DNA of 18,186 nt from CAYWTX01 sp964461295 (lineage in GTDB: Bacteria > Planctomycetota > Phycisphaerae > SM23-33), in contig CAYWTX010000689.1 of assembly GCA_964461295.1 (NCBI GenBank), positions 1 to 18,186 of the forward strand. The letters run 5' to 3'. Positions 11,989-18,186 of the stretch are shown one piece after another (position 1 is the first letter of the stretch; each line of letters opens with the position of its first letter). Made by a program: the position numbers and the translations under genes. Under the pieces are notes generated by a model, which worked only from the letters and a program-made list of their open reading frames with translations, had not been told where the DNA came from and did not search any database.

Positions 11989-14001
11989 ATGCATGACCGC
12001 CTGCACGCCATCTTCGCCGTCGCCTTCCCCCTCCTCGCCGCCGGGGCCGCCCCGGCCGATGTGGCGATGAGCGGCATCTTCAGCGACCACATGGTCCTCC
12101 AGCAGGCGATGAAAGTCCCCGTCTGGGGCACGGCCGGGGCCGGCGAGGCCGTCACCGTCTCCTTCCGCGGGCAGACGAAGGCCGCCACGGCCGACGCGGC
12201 CGGCAAGTGGCGAATCGTCCTGGACGCCATGGACGCCACCCGGCAGGACAGCGGGTTGGCGCTGACCGTCAAGGGCAAGAACACCGTCACCTTCAAGGAC
12301 GTGCTGGTCGGCGAGGTGTGGCTCGGGTCGGGCCAATCCAACATGGTCTGGCCGCCGTCGCGGATCCCCGCCGGCAAGCAGATCCTCGAGGGCATGAACC
12401 TGCCGCGCGTGCGGCTGTCGTCGGACACGCTCTGGCCGAACTACCTGACGCCCAATACCGGGTGGGTGCCCTGCACGCCCGGTGCAGCCGAGAAGTTCAG
12501 CACGCTGATGCAATGCTTCGGCCGCCGGATTTGCCTCGACGCCAACGTGCCGGTGGGGCTGATCTGCCGGGCGGTGTCCGGCTCGGCCGCAGGGCCCTGG
12601 ATCAGCCCCGAGGGCTTCCTGGCCGACGAGAGCTGCCAGGCCGAGTACAAACGCTACCTGAAAGACGTCTACCCCGGCCTGCTCGAGACGTACAAGGCCG
12701 AACTCGCCAAGTGGGAGTCGCTGGCCTCGGCCGCCAAGGCCAAGGCCGACGCGAAACTCGCCGTGCTCGAGAAGTCGCCGCACGACGTGAAGCTCAAGCT
12801 CGACCTGGCCGTGTACAAAGACTTGCCGCAACTGACGGGCGGGGCGGATCGGGCCTGGCAGGCCATCGAGATCGTCCTGCCCTTCGACGGCAACCATTTC
12901 GCCCCCGCGTTCAAGTTCCGCTCCAAGGCGTACAACGGGGCCGAGCACAGCGGCAAGGTCGTCAAGGCCGTGCGCGACGGCGCCGCGACGAAGCTGGAAC
13001 TGGAAATCGCCATGGCGCCCGACGCCGCCGCTCCCGCCGCCGGCGGCACCTACAGCGTTGATGTGCAGCGCGACGGCTGGACGAGCACGGGCACATTCAC
13101 CGGCAAGTTCAGCGGCGTCGCCTGCAAGGGCCCCGTCACCGGCGGACCCGTGCCGCTCAAGGAGGAGACCGTCCCGCTCAAGCCGCGCGAACCCGCCGGC
13201 GACAAGACCCCCCCCGTGGGCGCCTACTACACCCAGTTCATCCAGCCCATCGTGGGCTATGCCATCCGCGGCATGTTGTGGGACCAGGGCGAAAGCGGCA
13301 CCGCAGTGCGCGACGTATCCCTGCCAGCGCTGATGAACGGACTGGTCCGCTCGTGGAGGAAGGACTGGGGCCAGGACTTCCCCTTCATCTTCGTGCAGAA
13401 GCCCAGCGGCGGCGGATGGCACTGGCAAGCGGGCGCGACCGACGCGGCCGGTAAGCCCATCTCGCGGCCGGCGCTGCCCGATGTCGCCAGGCTGGAGCTG
13501 CGCGGCGGTTTCGGCCGCCAGAGTTTCCAGCAGCTCATGCAAATCCCCAACTCCGCCATGGCGATCGCGCTGGACCTGGACGCCGGCCTGCACCCCAACG
13601 GCAAGGAAGCCTACGCCCAGCGGCTGTACCTGTGCGCCCAGGCGATGGCGTACGGCAAGAAGGTTGTCCACGTGGGGCCCCGGTATCTCTCGCACAAGAT
13701 CGAGGGCGACAAGGTGCGGGTGAGCTTCAGCGACATCGGCGGCGGTCTGGAAGCTCGCGGCGGCGAGCCGCTGCAAGGCTTCCTCATCGCCGGCGAGGAC
13801 CAGGTCTGGCAGTGGGCCGACGCGAAGATCGATGGCGGTTTGATCGTCGTCTCCAGCGCCAACGTGCCCAAGCCCGCGGCCGTGAGATACGCATGGTCCA
13901 ACGACGTCTCGTGGGCGAACCTGTTCAACAAGGCCGGACTTCCGGCGCTGACGTTCCGCACCGACGCCTGGCCGCAGCCGGAAGCGCCGAAGAAGAAGTG
14001 A
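11989..14001 (+). CDS. Secreted sialate O-acetylesterase-like enzyme (SASA/SGNH family)
   Basis: A 670-residue esterase expected to remove O-acetyl groups from sialic acids or other glycans. Residues 1-23 form a signal peptide (LHAIFAVAFPLLAAGAAPA), so it acts in the periplasm or outside. An N-terminal beta domain with MSGIFSDHMVLQQAMKVPVWG (27-47) precedes the catalytic LGSGQSNM (112-119; Ser117 nucleophile). Later blocks are GMLWDQGES (428-436), close to the usual WYQGESN, and LDAGLHPNGKEAY (530-542) with the catalytic His. Residues 214-410 form a long segment, Lys/Ala-rich and probably helical at 216-280, then beta-like; this lengthens the protein beyond common family members. The ATG at 11989 follows AAGGAG. 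It is 29 bases upstream of the sulfatase, so the two form an operon likely to act on the same acetylated, sulfated glycan. Confidence 0.9.
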   Translation: MHDRLHAIFAVAFPLLAAGAAPADVAMSGIFSDHMVLQQAMKVPVWGTAGAGEAVTVSFRGQTKAATADAAGKWRIVLDAMDATRQDSGLALTVKGKNTVTFKDVLVGEVWLGSGQSNMVWPPSRIPAGKQILEGMNLPRVRLSSDTLWPNYLTPNTGWVPCTPGAAEKFSTLMQCFGRRICLDANVPVGLICRAVSGSAAGPWISPEGFLADESCQAEYKRYLKDVYPGLLETYKAELAKWESLASAAKAKADAKLAVLEKSPHDVKLKLDLAVYKDLPQLTGGADRAWQAIEIVLPFDGNHFAPAFKFRSKAYNGAEHSGKVVKAVRDGAATKLELEIAMAPDAAAPAAGGTYSVDVQRDGWTSTGTFTGKFSGVACKGPVTGGPVPLKEETVPLKPREPAGDKTPPVGAYYTQFIQPIVGYAIRGMLWDQGESGTAVRDVSLPALMNGLVRSWRKDWGQDFPFIFVQKPSGGGWHWQAGATDAAGKPISRPALPDVARLELRGGFGRQSFQQLMQIPNSAMAIALDLDAGLHPNGKEAYAQRLYLCAQAMAYGKKVVHVGPRYLSHKIEGDKVRVSFSDIGGGLEARGGEPLQGFLIAGEDQVWQWADAKIDGGLIVVSSANVPKPAAVRYAWSNDVSWANLFNKAGLPALTFRTDAWPQPEAPKKK

Positions 14002-14030
14002 ACCCTACCCAGGATTGAAGGGACAAACGA

Positions 14031-15494
14031 ATGTCTAGCACCTGCATGACGCGCCGGGATCTGTTGGGACGGATGGGAATCGCCGCCGCTGCCGCGACCG
14101 TGCTGCCGAGCTGGCTTCGTGCGGCCGCCGGGGCGGCTGCCGGCGGCCGCAGGCCGAACATCGTTCTCATCTTCGCCGACGACCAGGGCTACCAGGACCT
14201 CGGCTGCTTCGGCTCGCCGCTGATCAAGACGCCGAACATCGACCGCCTGGCCGAGGAGGGGATGAAGTTCACGAGCTTCTACGTCGCCTCGCCAGTCTGT
14301 ACGCCCTCGCGGGCTGCCCTGATGACCGGCTGCTATCCCAAGCGCGTCGGCCTGCACAAAGGCGTGTTGTTCCCCGGCCACAAGACCGGGCTGAATCCCA
14401 GCGAAGTCACCATCGCCGAACTGCTGAAGGAGCAGGGGTACGCGACGGCGTGCGTCGGCAAGTGGCACCTTGGATGCCTGCCCGAACTGCTGCCCACGCG
14501 CCAGGGCTTCGACCGCTACTTCGGCATCCCCTACAGCAACGACATGCCCACGGCCGCCAAGGACGGCACGAAGGGCGCGGTGCTGATGCGCAACGAGGAG
14601 GTCTTCGAGCACCCGGCCGACCTGTCCACCCTCACCAAACGCTACACCGAGGAGGCCGTCAAGTTCATTGCCGCGAGCAAGGACAAGCCCTTCTTCCTCT
14701 ACCTGCCGCACACCATGCCGCACACCCCTCTGGCCGTGTCGGACAAGTTCAAGGGACACAACCCCCAGCGCGGCCTGTACGGCGACGTGATCGAGGAGAT
14801 CGACTGGAGCGTCGGCGAGATCGTCGCGACACTGAAGAAGCACGCCTTGGACAAGGACACCCTGGTCATCTACACGTCGGACAACGGCGCGTGGCTCGTC
14901 AAGGGCGACAACGGCGGCTGCGCCCTGCCCCTGCGCGACGGAAAAGGCACCACCCATGAAGGCGGCATGCGCGAGCCCTGTGTCATGTGCTGGCCGGGGA
15001 AGATCCCCGCCGGCAAGACCTGCGCCGAACTGGCCGCCACCATCGACCTGCTGCCCACCCTGGCCAGACTGGCGGGGGCCAAGCCCCCCGCCGACCGCGT
15101 CATCGACGGCCGCGACATCTGGCCGCTTATGAGCGACCAGGACGGCGCCAAGACGCCGCACGAGGCATACTTCTACTACTCCTCCGGCGGCACCCTCGAG
15201 GCCGTTCGTAGCGGCAACTGGAAGCTCCGCATCGCCAAGGCCAGGACCGCCGCCAAGCCGCCGCCCGGACCGGCCAGGGGCAAGCCCGCTCCAGCCCAAG
15301 TGCCCCCCGCCCAGACGCGGACCCAGCCAGCCGACGATGTCGAGCTCTACGACCTGGCCGCCGACATCGGCGAGAAAAACAACCTGGCCGACAAGCACCC
15401 GGACGTGGTGCAGCGCCTGCGGAAGTTGATGGATGATTTCGACGCCGAAGTGACGAAGAACGCCCGCCCGGTGGGAACCGCCAGCGCCGAATGA
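14031..15494 (+). CDS. Tat-exported formylglycine-dependent sulfatase (arylsulfatase family)
   Basis: A 487-residue sulfatase. The N-terminus TRRDLLGRMGIAAAAATVL (7-25) is a twin-arginine signal, so it folds before export. PNIVLIFADDQGYQDLG (42-58) supplies the metal-binding Asp50/Asp51. CTPSRAALMTG (90-100) is the C-x-P-x-R signature in which Cys90 is converted to formylglycine, so a maturase encoded elsewhere is needed. GKWHLG and the metal-site SDNGA follow. A Pro/Ala/Lys-rich linker (about 405-430) precedes the short C-terminal subdomain with VELYDLAADIGEKNNLADKH. AAGGGA lies upstream of the ATG at 14031; ATG at 14046 (residue 6) is an alternative that still keeps the Tat motif. Together with the upstream esterase it points to breakdown of acetylated, sulfated polysaccharide; the exact bond cannot be predicted. 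Confidence 0.95.
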   Translation: MSSTCMTRRDLLGRMGIAAAAATVLPSWLRAAAGAAAGGRRPNIVLIFADDQGYQDLGCFGSPLIKTPNIDRLAEEGMKFTSFYVASPVCTPSRAALMTGCYPKRVGLHKGVLFPGHKTGLNPSEVTIAELLKEQGYATACVGKWHLGCLPELLPTRQGFDRYFGIPYSNDMPTAAKDGTKGAVLMRNEEVFEHPADLSTLTKRYTEEAVKFIAASKDKPFFLYLPHTMPHTPLAVSDKFKGHNPQRGLYGDVIEEIDWSVGEIVATLKKHALDKDTLVIYTSDNGAWLVKGDNGGCALPLRDGKGTTHEGGMREPCVMCWPGKIPAGKTCAELAATIDLLPTLARLAGAKPPADRVIDGRDIWPLMSDQDGAKTPHEAYFYYSSGGTLEAVRSGNWKLRIAKARTAAKPPPGPARGKPAPAQVPPAQTRTQPADDVELYDLAADIGEKNNLADKHPDVVQRLRKLMDDFDAEVTKNARPVGTASAE

Positions 15495-15519
15495 GGCGAC
15501 CACAGGCGAATCTGACGGA

Positions 15520-15540
15520 GCCGGCTCGTGTCGAGCCGGT
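15520..15540. terminator. Hairpin after the sulfatase (terminator-like, no T run)
   Basis: CCGGCTCG (15521-15528) and CGAGCCGG (15532-15539) pair perfectly around TGT, with a G-T pair adding one more step. It lies 26 bases after the sulfatase stop, where the operon should end. No U tract follows, so it may act as a 3' end stabiliser instead. Confidence 0.5.
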
Positions 15541-15710
15541 TGACTTCGTCCGGTAACCGCTTCCATCACGGCTGCGGTCGCTTCCGTTGCGGCGCGTCAC
15601 GGCGCCCACTTGTCGAGGAACAGCGCGAGGCAGAGCGTCGCTGTGGCCGCCCACTTCACCGCCATCCCCCGGGCTCTCGGCTCTCTCCGAACGGACTGTC
15701 TCCGGGGGAC

Positions 15711-15739
15711 TTGACCCGCGCCGACGCCGGCACTAGACT
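15711..15739 (+). promoter_or_regulatory. Sigma70-type promoter for top6B
   Basis: TTGACC (15711-15716), a 17-base spacer and TAGACT (15734-15739). The start would be near 15746, giving a leader of about 43 bases with GAAAGGCG before the ATG at 15789. The rest of the 15541-15710 spacer shows no convincing gene. Confidence 0.7.
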
Positions 15740-15788
15740 GCGTGGATACGCTGCATTTCCCTTCCCACTTGCACGAAAGGCGCCAGGG

Positions 15789-17648
15789 ATGGCCCCGTAC
15801 GCAGATAGAGCACGGAAGCCGGCCAGGACAACCAGCAAGCCGACCGCCAAGGGCAGGGCCGCACCGGCCGAGGCGCCCGTCGAGCCGGCCGCTCTTGCCC
15901 CGCCCACCGAGCCGCCGCCCATCACGACGTCGGCCATTGAGCCGCCCGCACCGGCCCCCGCCGTGCCGGAAGCCCCCCCGGCGCCTCGCCGCGCACGCTA
16001 CGCCACGGCCGAACAGATGGCCTCCGCCCAGCGCAGCATCTCCGTCAGCGAGTTCTTCGCCAAGAATCGCCACCTGCTGGGATTCGACAACCCGCGCAAG
16101 GCCCTGCTCACCACCGTCAAGGAAGCCGTCGACAACTCCCTGGACGCCTGCGAGGAGGCCGGCATCATGCCCGTCGTCCAGGTCGCCATCGAGCAGCTCA
16201 GCGAGACGCACTTCCGCGTCGTCGTCGAGGACAACGGGCCGGGCATCGTGAAGAAGCAGGTGCCCAACGTCTTCGGCAAACTCCTCTACGGCAGCAAGTT
16301 TCACCGCCTCCGCATGAGCCGCGGACAGCAGGGAATCGGCATCTCCGCCGCCGGCATGTACGGCGTGCTCACCACCGGCGTGCCGGTCAAGATCACCTCG
16401 CGCATCAGCGCCAAGCAGCCCGCCCACTACTACGAACTCCAGATCGACACCCGAAACAACAAGCCCGACGTCATCCGCGACGACCAGATCGACTGGGCCG
16501 CCCCGCACGGCACACGCGTCGAAATCGAGCTCGAGGCCCGCTTCCAGCGCGGCCGCCAGAGCGTCGACGACTACCTCGCCCAGACTGCCATCGCCAACCC
16601 GCACGTGACGCTGATCTACCGCGCCCCCGACGGCAAGTGCAGCGAGTACAAGGCGTCGGTTCCGTCGCTGCCGCCGCAGACCAGGGAAATCCGCCCGCAC
16701 CCCTACGGCATCGAGCTCGGCGTGCTGCTCAAGATGCTCAGCGAAAGCAAGGCCCGCACCGCGCAGCAGTTCCTCACCCACGAATTCTCCCGCGTCTCGC
16801 CACGCGTCGCCGCCGAAATCCTCGAAAAGGCCGCCGTCGACGCGCGCGCTCGCCCGTCGCGCATCGGAAACGATGCCGGCAAACGCATCTACCACGCCAT
16901 CCAGCAAACGAAGATCATGGCCCCCGCCACCGACTGCGTCGCCCCCATCGGCGACGACCAGCTCATCGCCGGACTCAAGGAAGTCGTCAACGCCGCCTTC
17001 TACGTCGCCGCGTCGCGCAGCCCGGCCGTGTACCGCGGCAACCCGTTCATCATCGAGGCCGCCATCGCCTACGGCGCGCCCGAATCGCCCGCCGCCGACG
17101 CCGTGGTGAAGACCGCCACCGGCGACGCCGCCTCCGAGCCGCCCGGCACCGCGGAAACCGACGACGAGGAAACCGCCCGCGCCGGCGAGGGCGAGCAGCT
17201 CGCGCGCCTCACGCGCTTCGCCAACCGCGTGCCCCTGCTCTACCAGCAGTCGGCCTGCGCAGCCTACAAGTCCGTCGTCAACCTCAACTGGCGCCAGTAC
17301 GGCCTGACGCAGGGCCGCGGCGCCCTGCCCTCCGGCCCGCTCACCCTCGTGCTGCACATGGCCAGCGTCTGGGTGCCCTTCACCAGCGAATCCAAAGAGG
17401 CCGTCGCCTCCTACCCCGAAATCCTGAAGGAGATGCGCCTGGCCCTTCAGGAGTGCGGGCGCAAGTTGGCCGCGCACATCCGCAATACGGTGCGCCACAA
17501 GCAGGAACTGAAGAAACGCGGCTACATCGAGAAGTACATCCCCGCCATCGGCGAGGCCCTTCGCGACATCCTGGACCTGGGCGACCGCCAGCTGACCTCC
17601 CTGTGCGACAACCTCCGCGACGTGCTGGAGAAGACACGAAAGTTCTGA
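15789..17648 (+). CDS. top6B: DNA topoisomerase VI subunit B (ATPase subunit)
   Basis: A 619-residue type IIB topoisomerase ATPase subunit, which with a Spo11-like A subunit relaxes and decatenates DNA. Residues 1-72 are a Pro/Ala/Lys-rich, disordered-looking extension. The GHKL ATPase fold follows: KEAVDNSLDA (111-120; Glu112 as general base, Asn116 for Mg), EDNGPGI (147-153) and SRGQQGIGISAAGMYG (177-192), the topo VI lid. An H2TH-like segment and the transducer domain come next, with RFANRVPLLYQQ (476-487) and SESKEAVA (533-540), whose Lys536 matches the ATP-sensing lysine. An acidic stretch of about 30 residues (435-468) interrupts the transducer start. The ATG at 15789 was chosen over upstream in-frame codons because it follows a ribosome-binding site and a promoter. 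Topo VI is mainly archaeal and patchy in bacteria, so transfer is plausible. No A subunit is found beside it. Confidence 0.95.
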   Translation: MAPYADRARKPARTTSKPTAKGRAAPAEAPVEPAALAPPTEPPPITTSAIEPPAPAPAVPEAPPAPRRARYATAEQMASAQRSISVSEFFAKNRHLLGFDNPRKALLTTVKEAVDNSLDACEEAGIMPVVQVAIEQLSETHFRVVVEDNGPGIVKKQVPNVFGKLLYGSKFHRLRMSRGQQGIGISAAGMYGVLTTGVPVKITSRISAKQPAHYYELQIDTRNNKPDVIRDDQIDWAAPHGTRVEIELEARFQRGRQSVDDYLAQTAIANPHVTLIYRAPDGKCSEYKASVPSLPPQTREIRPHPYGIELGVLLKMLSESKARTAQQFLTHEFSRVSPRVAAEILEKAAVDARARPSRIGNDAGKRIYHAIQQTKIMAPATDCVAPIGDDQLIAGLKEVVNAAFYVAASRSPAVYRGNPFIIEAAIAYGAPESPAADAVVKTATGDAASEPPGTAETDDEETARAGEGEQLARLTRFANRVPLLYQQSACAAYKSVVNLNWRQYGLTQGRGALPSGPLTLVLHMASVWVPFTSESKEAVASYPEILKEMRLALQECGRKLAAHIRNTVRHKQELKKRGYIEKYIPAIGEALRDILDLGDRQLTSLCDNLRDVLEKTRKF

Positions 17649-17718
17649 GACGGGCCACGACCTCCGCTATGGGCGATTGCAGGGGCACAATCGTACGTTT
17701 CGCTCAGGCCGTAATTTA

Positions 17719-17734
17719 GCGTAAGTGCTTACGC
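17719..17734. repeat. Inverted repeat GCGTAAG-TG-CTTACGC
   Basis: Seven perfect base pairs around a 2-base centre, about 70 bases past the top6B stop. It is too tight to make a stable RNA loop without opening one or two pairs, so a protein-binding site or a recombination/terminal repeat remnant is as likely as a terminator. Confidence 0.6.
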
Positions 17735-17800
17735 CTCACGAAGCAGTCTCAAATCTGCATGTTGCGCATGTTGCGCATGTCGTGCGCAAAACCATGGACA

Positions 17801-17961
17801 GAACCGTCACACCGTGACGAGCTCGTCAGGGTCGGCGGCATGGGACTATACCCCGCTGCCGCAGTCGCCCTAGTTTCCAGGAGCAAAGGACAGAAGAGGG
17901 GTAGCAACCCCCGATGTCCATGTGTGTCGGAGTGACGGAGAAAGGATACACCGTGATGGAC
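17801..17961 (+). promoter_or_regulatory. Candidate structured RNA leader with alternative hairpins and a masked start codon
   Basis: CGTCAC (17805-17810) can pair with GTGACG (17814-17819), but that same segment is also part of the perfect 14-bp palindrome TGACGAGCTCGTCA (17815-17828), so the two folds exclude each other. Two hairpins follow at 17835-17862 and 17898-17911. Then GTCCATGTGTGTC (17916-17928) pairs with GATACAC (17945-17951) and ATGGAC (17956-17961), with a CGTG bulge and one G-U pair. This places a GGAG/AAAGG ribosome-binding site in the loop and hides an ATG in the stem. It matches no riboswitch family that I can name. Confidence 0.35.
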
Positions 17962-18030
17962 GCTGTCGGTTGGCCAACGGCAAACGGCCGCGGCCCCGCC
18001 GAACGGCCGGGGCGGAACATACGCATTTGA
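17956..18030 (+). CDS. Possible 24-residue small ORF after the hairpin
   Basis: The ATG at 17956 lies in the stem described for 17916-17961, after GAGAAAGG, a good ribosome-binding site. The frame runs 24 codons to TGA at 18028, starting MDAVGWPTANGRG and ending in a basic NIRI tail. It has no membrane segment and no recognised family. If real it could be a leader peptide for whatever lies beyond 18063; it may equally be chance. Confidence 0.2.
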   Translation: MDAVGWPTANGRGPAERPGRNIRI

Positions 18031-18055
18031 CAGACCCGCCGCCGCCGCGGACAAT
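18027..18055 (+). promoter_or_regulatory. Possible promoter TTGACA-17-GACAAT
   Basis: A perfect -35 TTGACA (18027-18032), a 17-base spacer and GACAAT (18050-18055, 4 of 6 matches). The -10 ends 7 bases before an ATG at 18063, the same near-leaderless spacing as at dapF and pduS. Confidence 0.45.
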
Positions 18056-18062
18056 GCCCACC

Positions 18063-18186
18063 ATGGGGATCGGCGTCAACCTGGCCGTCGCCCGGGGCGC
18101 CCGGAAGCGGCGGCGGCACATCCCGGCCGCGTGCGGCCGGGGCGTGCCGTTGCGGCCGGGGAGTCACTTGCGGCCGGCGCGTGCCG
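18063..18186 (+). CDS. Possible 5' end of an unknown gene (runs off the window)
   Basis: The frame from ATG 18063 is open to the right edge, 41 residues beginning MGIGVNLAVARGARKRRRH. It is strongly basic and becomes repetitive (CGRGVPLRPG, SHLRPARA) because a roughly 19-bp DNA tandem repeat is being translated. The promoter-like boxes at 18027-18055 would make it leaderless. It has no resemblance to a topo VI A N-terminus that I can see. It is so short and GC-rich that it may not be coding. Confidence 0.25.
   Translation, partial: MGIGVNLAVARGARKRRRHIPAACGRGVPLRPGSHLRPARA
18132..18186. repeat. Tandem repeat of about 18-19 bp at the right edge
   Basis: TGCGGCCGG recurs at 18132, 18151 and 18169, spacings of 19 and 18 bases. 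The following bases (GGCGTGCCG, GGAGTCACT, CGCGTGCCG) are partly alike, with GTGCCG shared by the first and third units. The array probably continues past the window. Confidence 0.6.

Larger units (their letters stand above)
17649..18062. other. Gene-poor, hairpin-rich intergenic region after top6B
   Basis: No convincing protein gene was found on either strand. The part from about 17690 to 17950 looks less GC-rich than the surroundings. It holds GCGTAAG/CTTACGC at 17719-17734 and two exact ATGTTGCGC units at 17759-17776. It also has alternative hairpins at 17805-17828, a GCGGCA/TGCCGC hairpin at 17835-17862 with an inner GGG/CCC pair, and GGGG/CCCC at 17898-17911. A long stem at 17916-17961 completes the set. 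An adjacent topo VI A gene would normally be expected here but is absent. Confidence 0.5.

Noticed and set aside
13611..15569. 652-codon open frame on the - strand across the esterase end and the sulfatase
   Set aside because: It is the complement of two clearly recognisable enzymes and has no domain of its own.
15597..15665. 22-codon hydrophobic ORF on the - strand (starts MAVKWAATATLC), possible small membrane peptide
   Set aside because: GGGGG abuts the ATG, leaving no room for a normal ribosome-binding site, no promoter is seen, and it is just the tail of the long antisense shadow frame.
15597..17498. 633-codon open frame on the - strand opposite top6B
   Set aside because: top6B is unmistakable on the + strand; the antisense frame is Gly/Val/Asp-rich low-complexity sequence with no motif.
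17891..17960. Cyclic-di-GMP (GEMM) or other known riboswitch at the GGGGTAGCAACCCC hairpin
   Set aside because: The conserved GEMM core and its two-helix arrangement are missing; only a short GC hairpin is shared.

Overview
This is a GC-rich bacterial chromosome segment. The gene mix is a formylglycine-type sulfatase with a Tat signal, a sialate O-acetylesterase, two uroporphyrinogen-decarboxylase-like proteins, a PduS/PduT pair, a bacterial DNA topoisomerase VI B subunit and a STAS-DUF502 fusion. Together with DAP-pathway dapF and long intergenic short-period repeats, this suits Planctomycetota (perhaps Phycisphaerae-like). The assignment is an inference from gene content; no rRNA or other phylogenetic marker was compared.

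Layout. Positions 1-3965 are on the + strand: the C-terminal part of a URO-D family protein, a palindromic repeat, dapF (near-leaderless promoter), an octamer repeat overlapping the dapF stop, an unrecognised 542-residue protein (TTG start), and a SAM methyltransferase overlapping it by 4 bases. Positions 4052-8051 are on the - strand. In transcription order these are an HU/IHF-like protein, then pduS-like and pduT-like genes (a microcompartment electron-transfer pair without other microcompartment genes nearby), then rpmE and prfA. Positions 8441-10302 are on the + strand: a small DUF2617-like protein and a STAS-DUF502 membrane protein, separated by a period-7 inverted repeat. The convergent gap 10303-10709 is packed with REP-like hairpins and a second heptamer array. 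A URO-D family gene (-) and a sialate O-acetylesterase/sulfatase operon (+) diverge from 11865-11988, where an inverted repeat overlaps a promoter. After a hairpin and a good sigma70-type promoter comes top6B (15789-17648). Positions 17649-18062 carry no convincing gene but several hairpins. The window ends in a roughly 19-bp tandem repeat, possibly inside the start of a leaderless ORF.

How the genes work together. prfA and rpmE are translation housekeeping, and dapF serves lysine/peptidoglycan synthesis. The esterase and sulfatase probably act together outside the cytoplasm on acetylated, sulfated glycans. The PduS-like flavin/Fe-S protein and the PduT-like shell protein (with the conserved Fe-S cysteine) would together move electrons across a microcompartment shell encoded elsewhere. 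Topo VI B needs an A subunit that is not in this window.

The most unusual items are the isolated pduS-pduT pair, the extended topo VI B without an adjacent A subunit, the STAS-DUF502 fusion, the short-period arrays built as inverted arms at three loci, and the hairpin-rich leader-like region after top6B.
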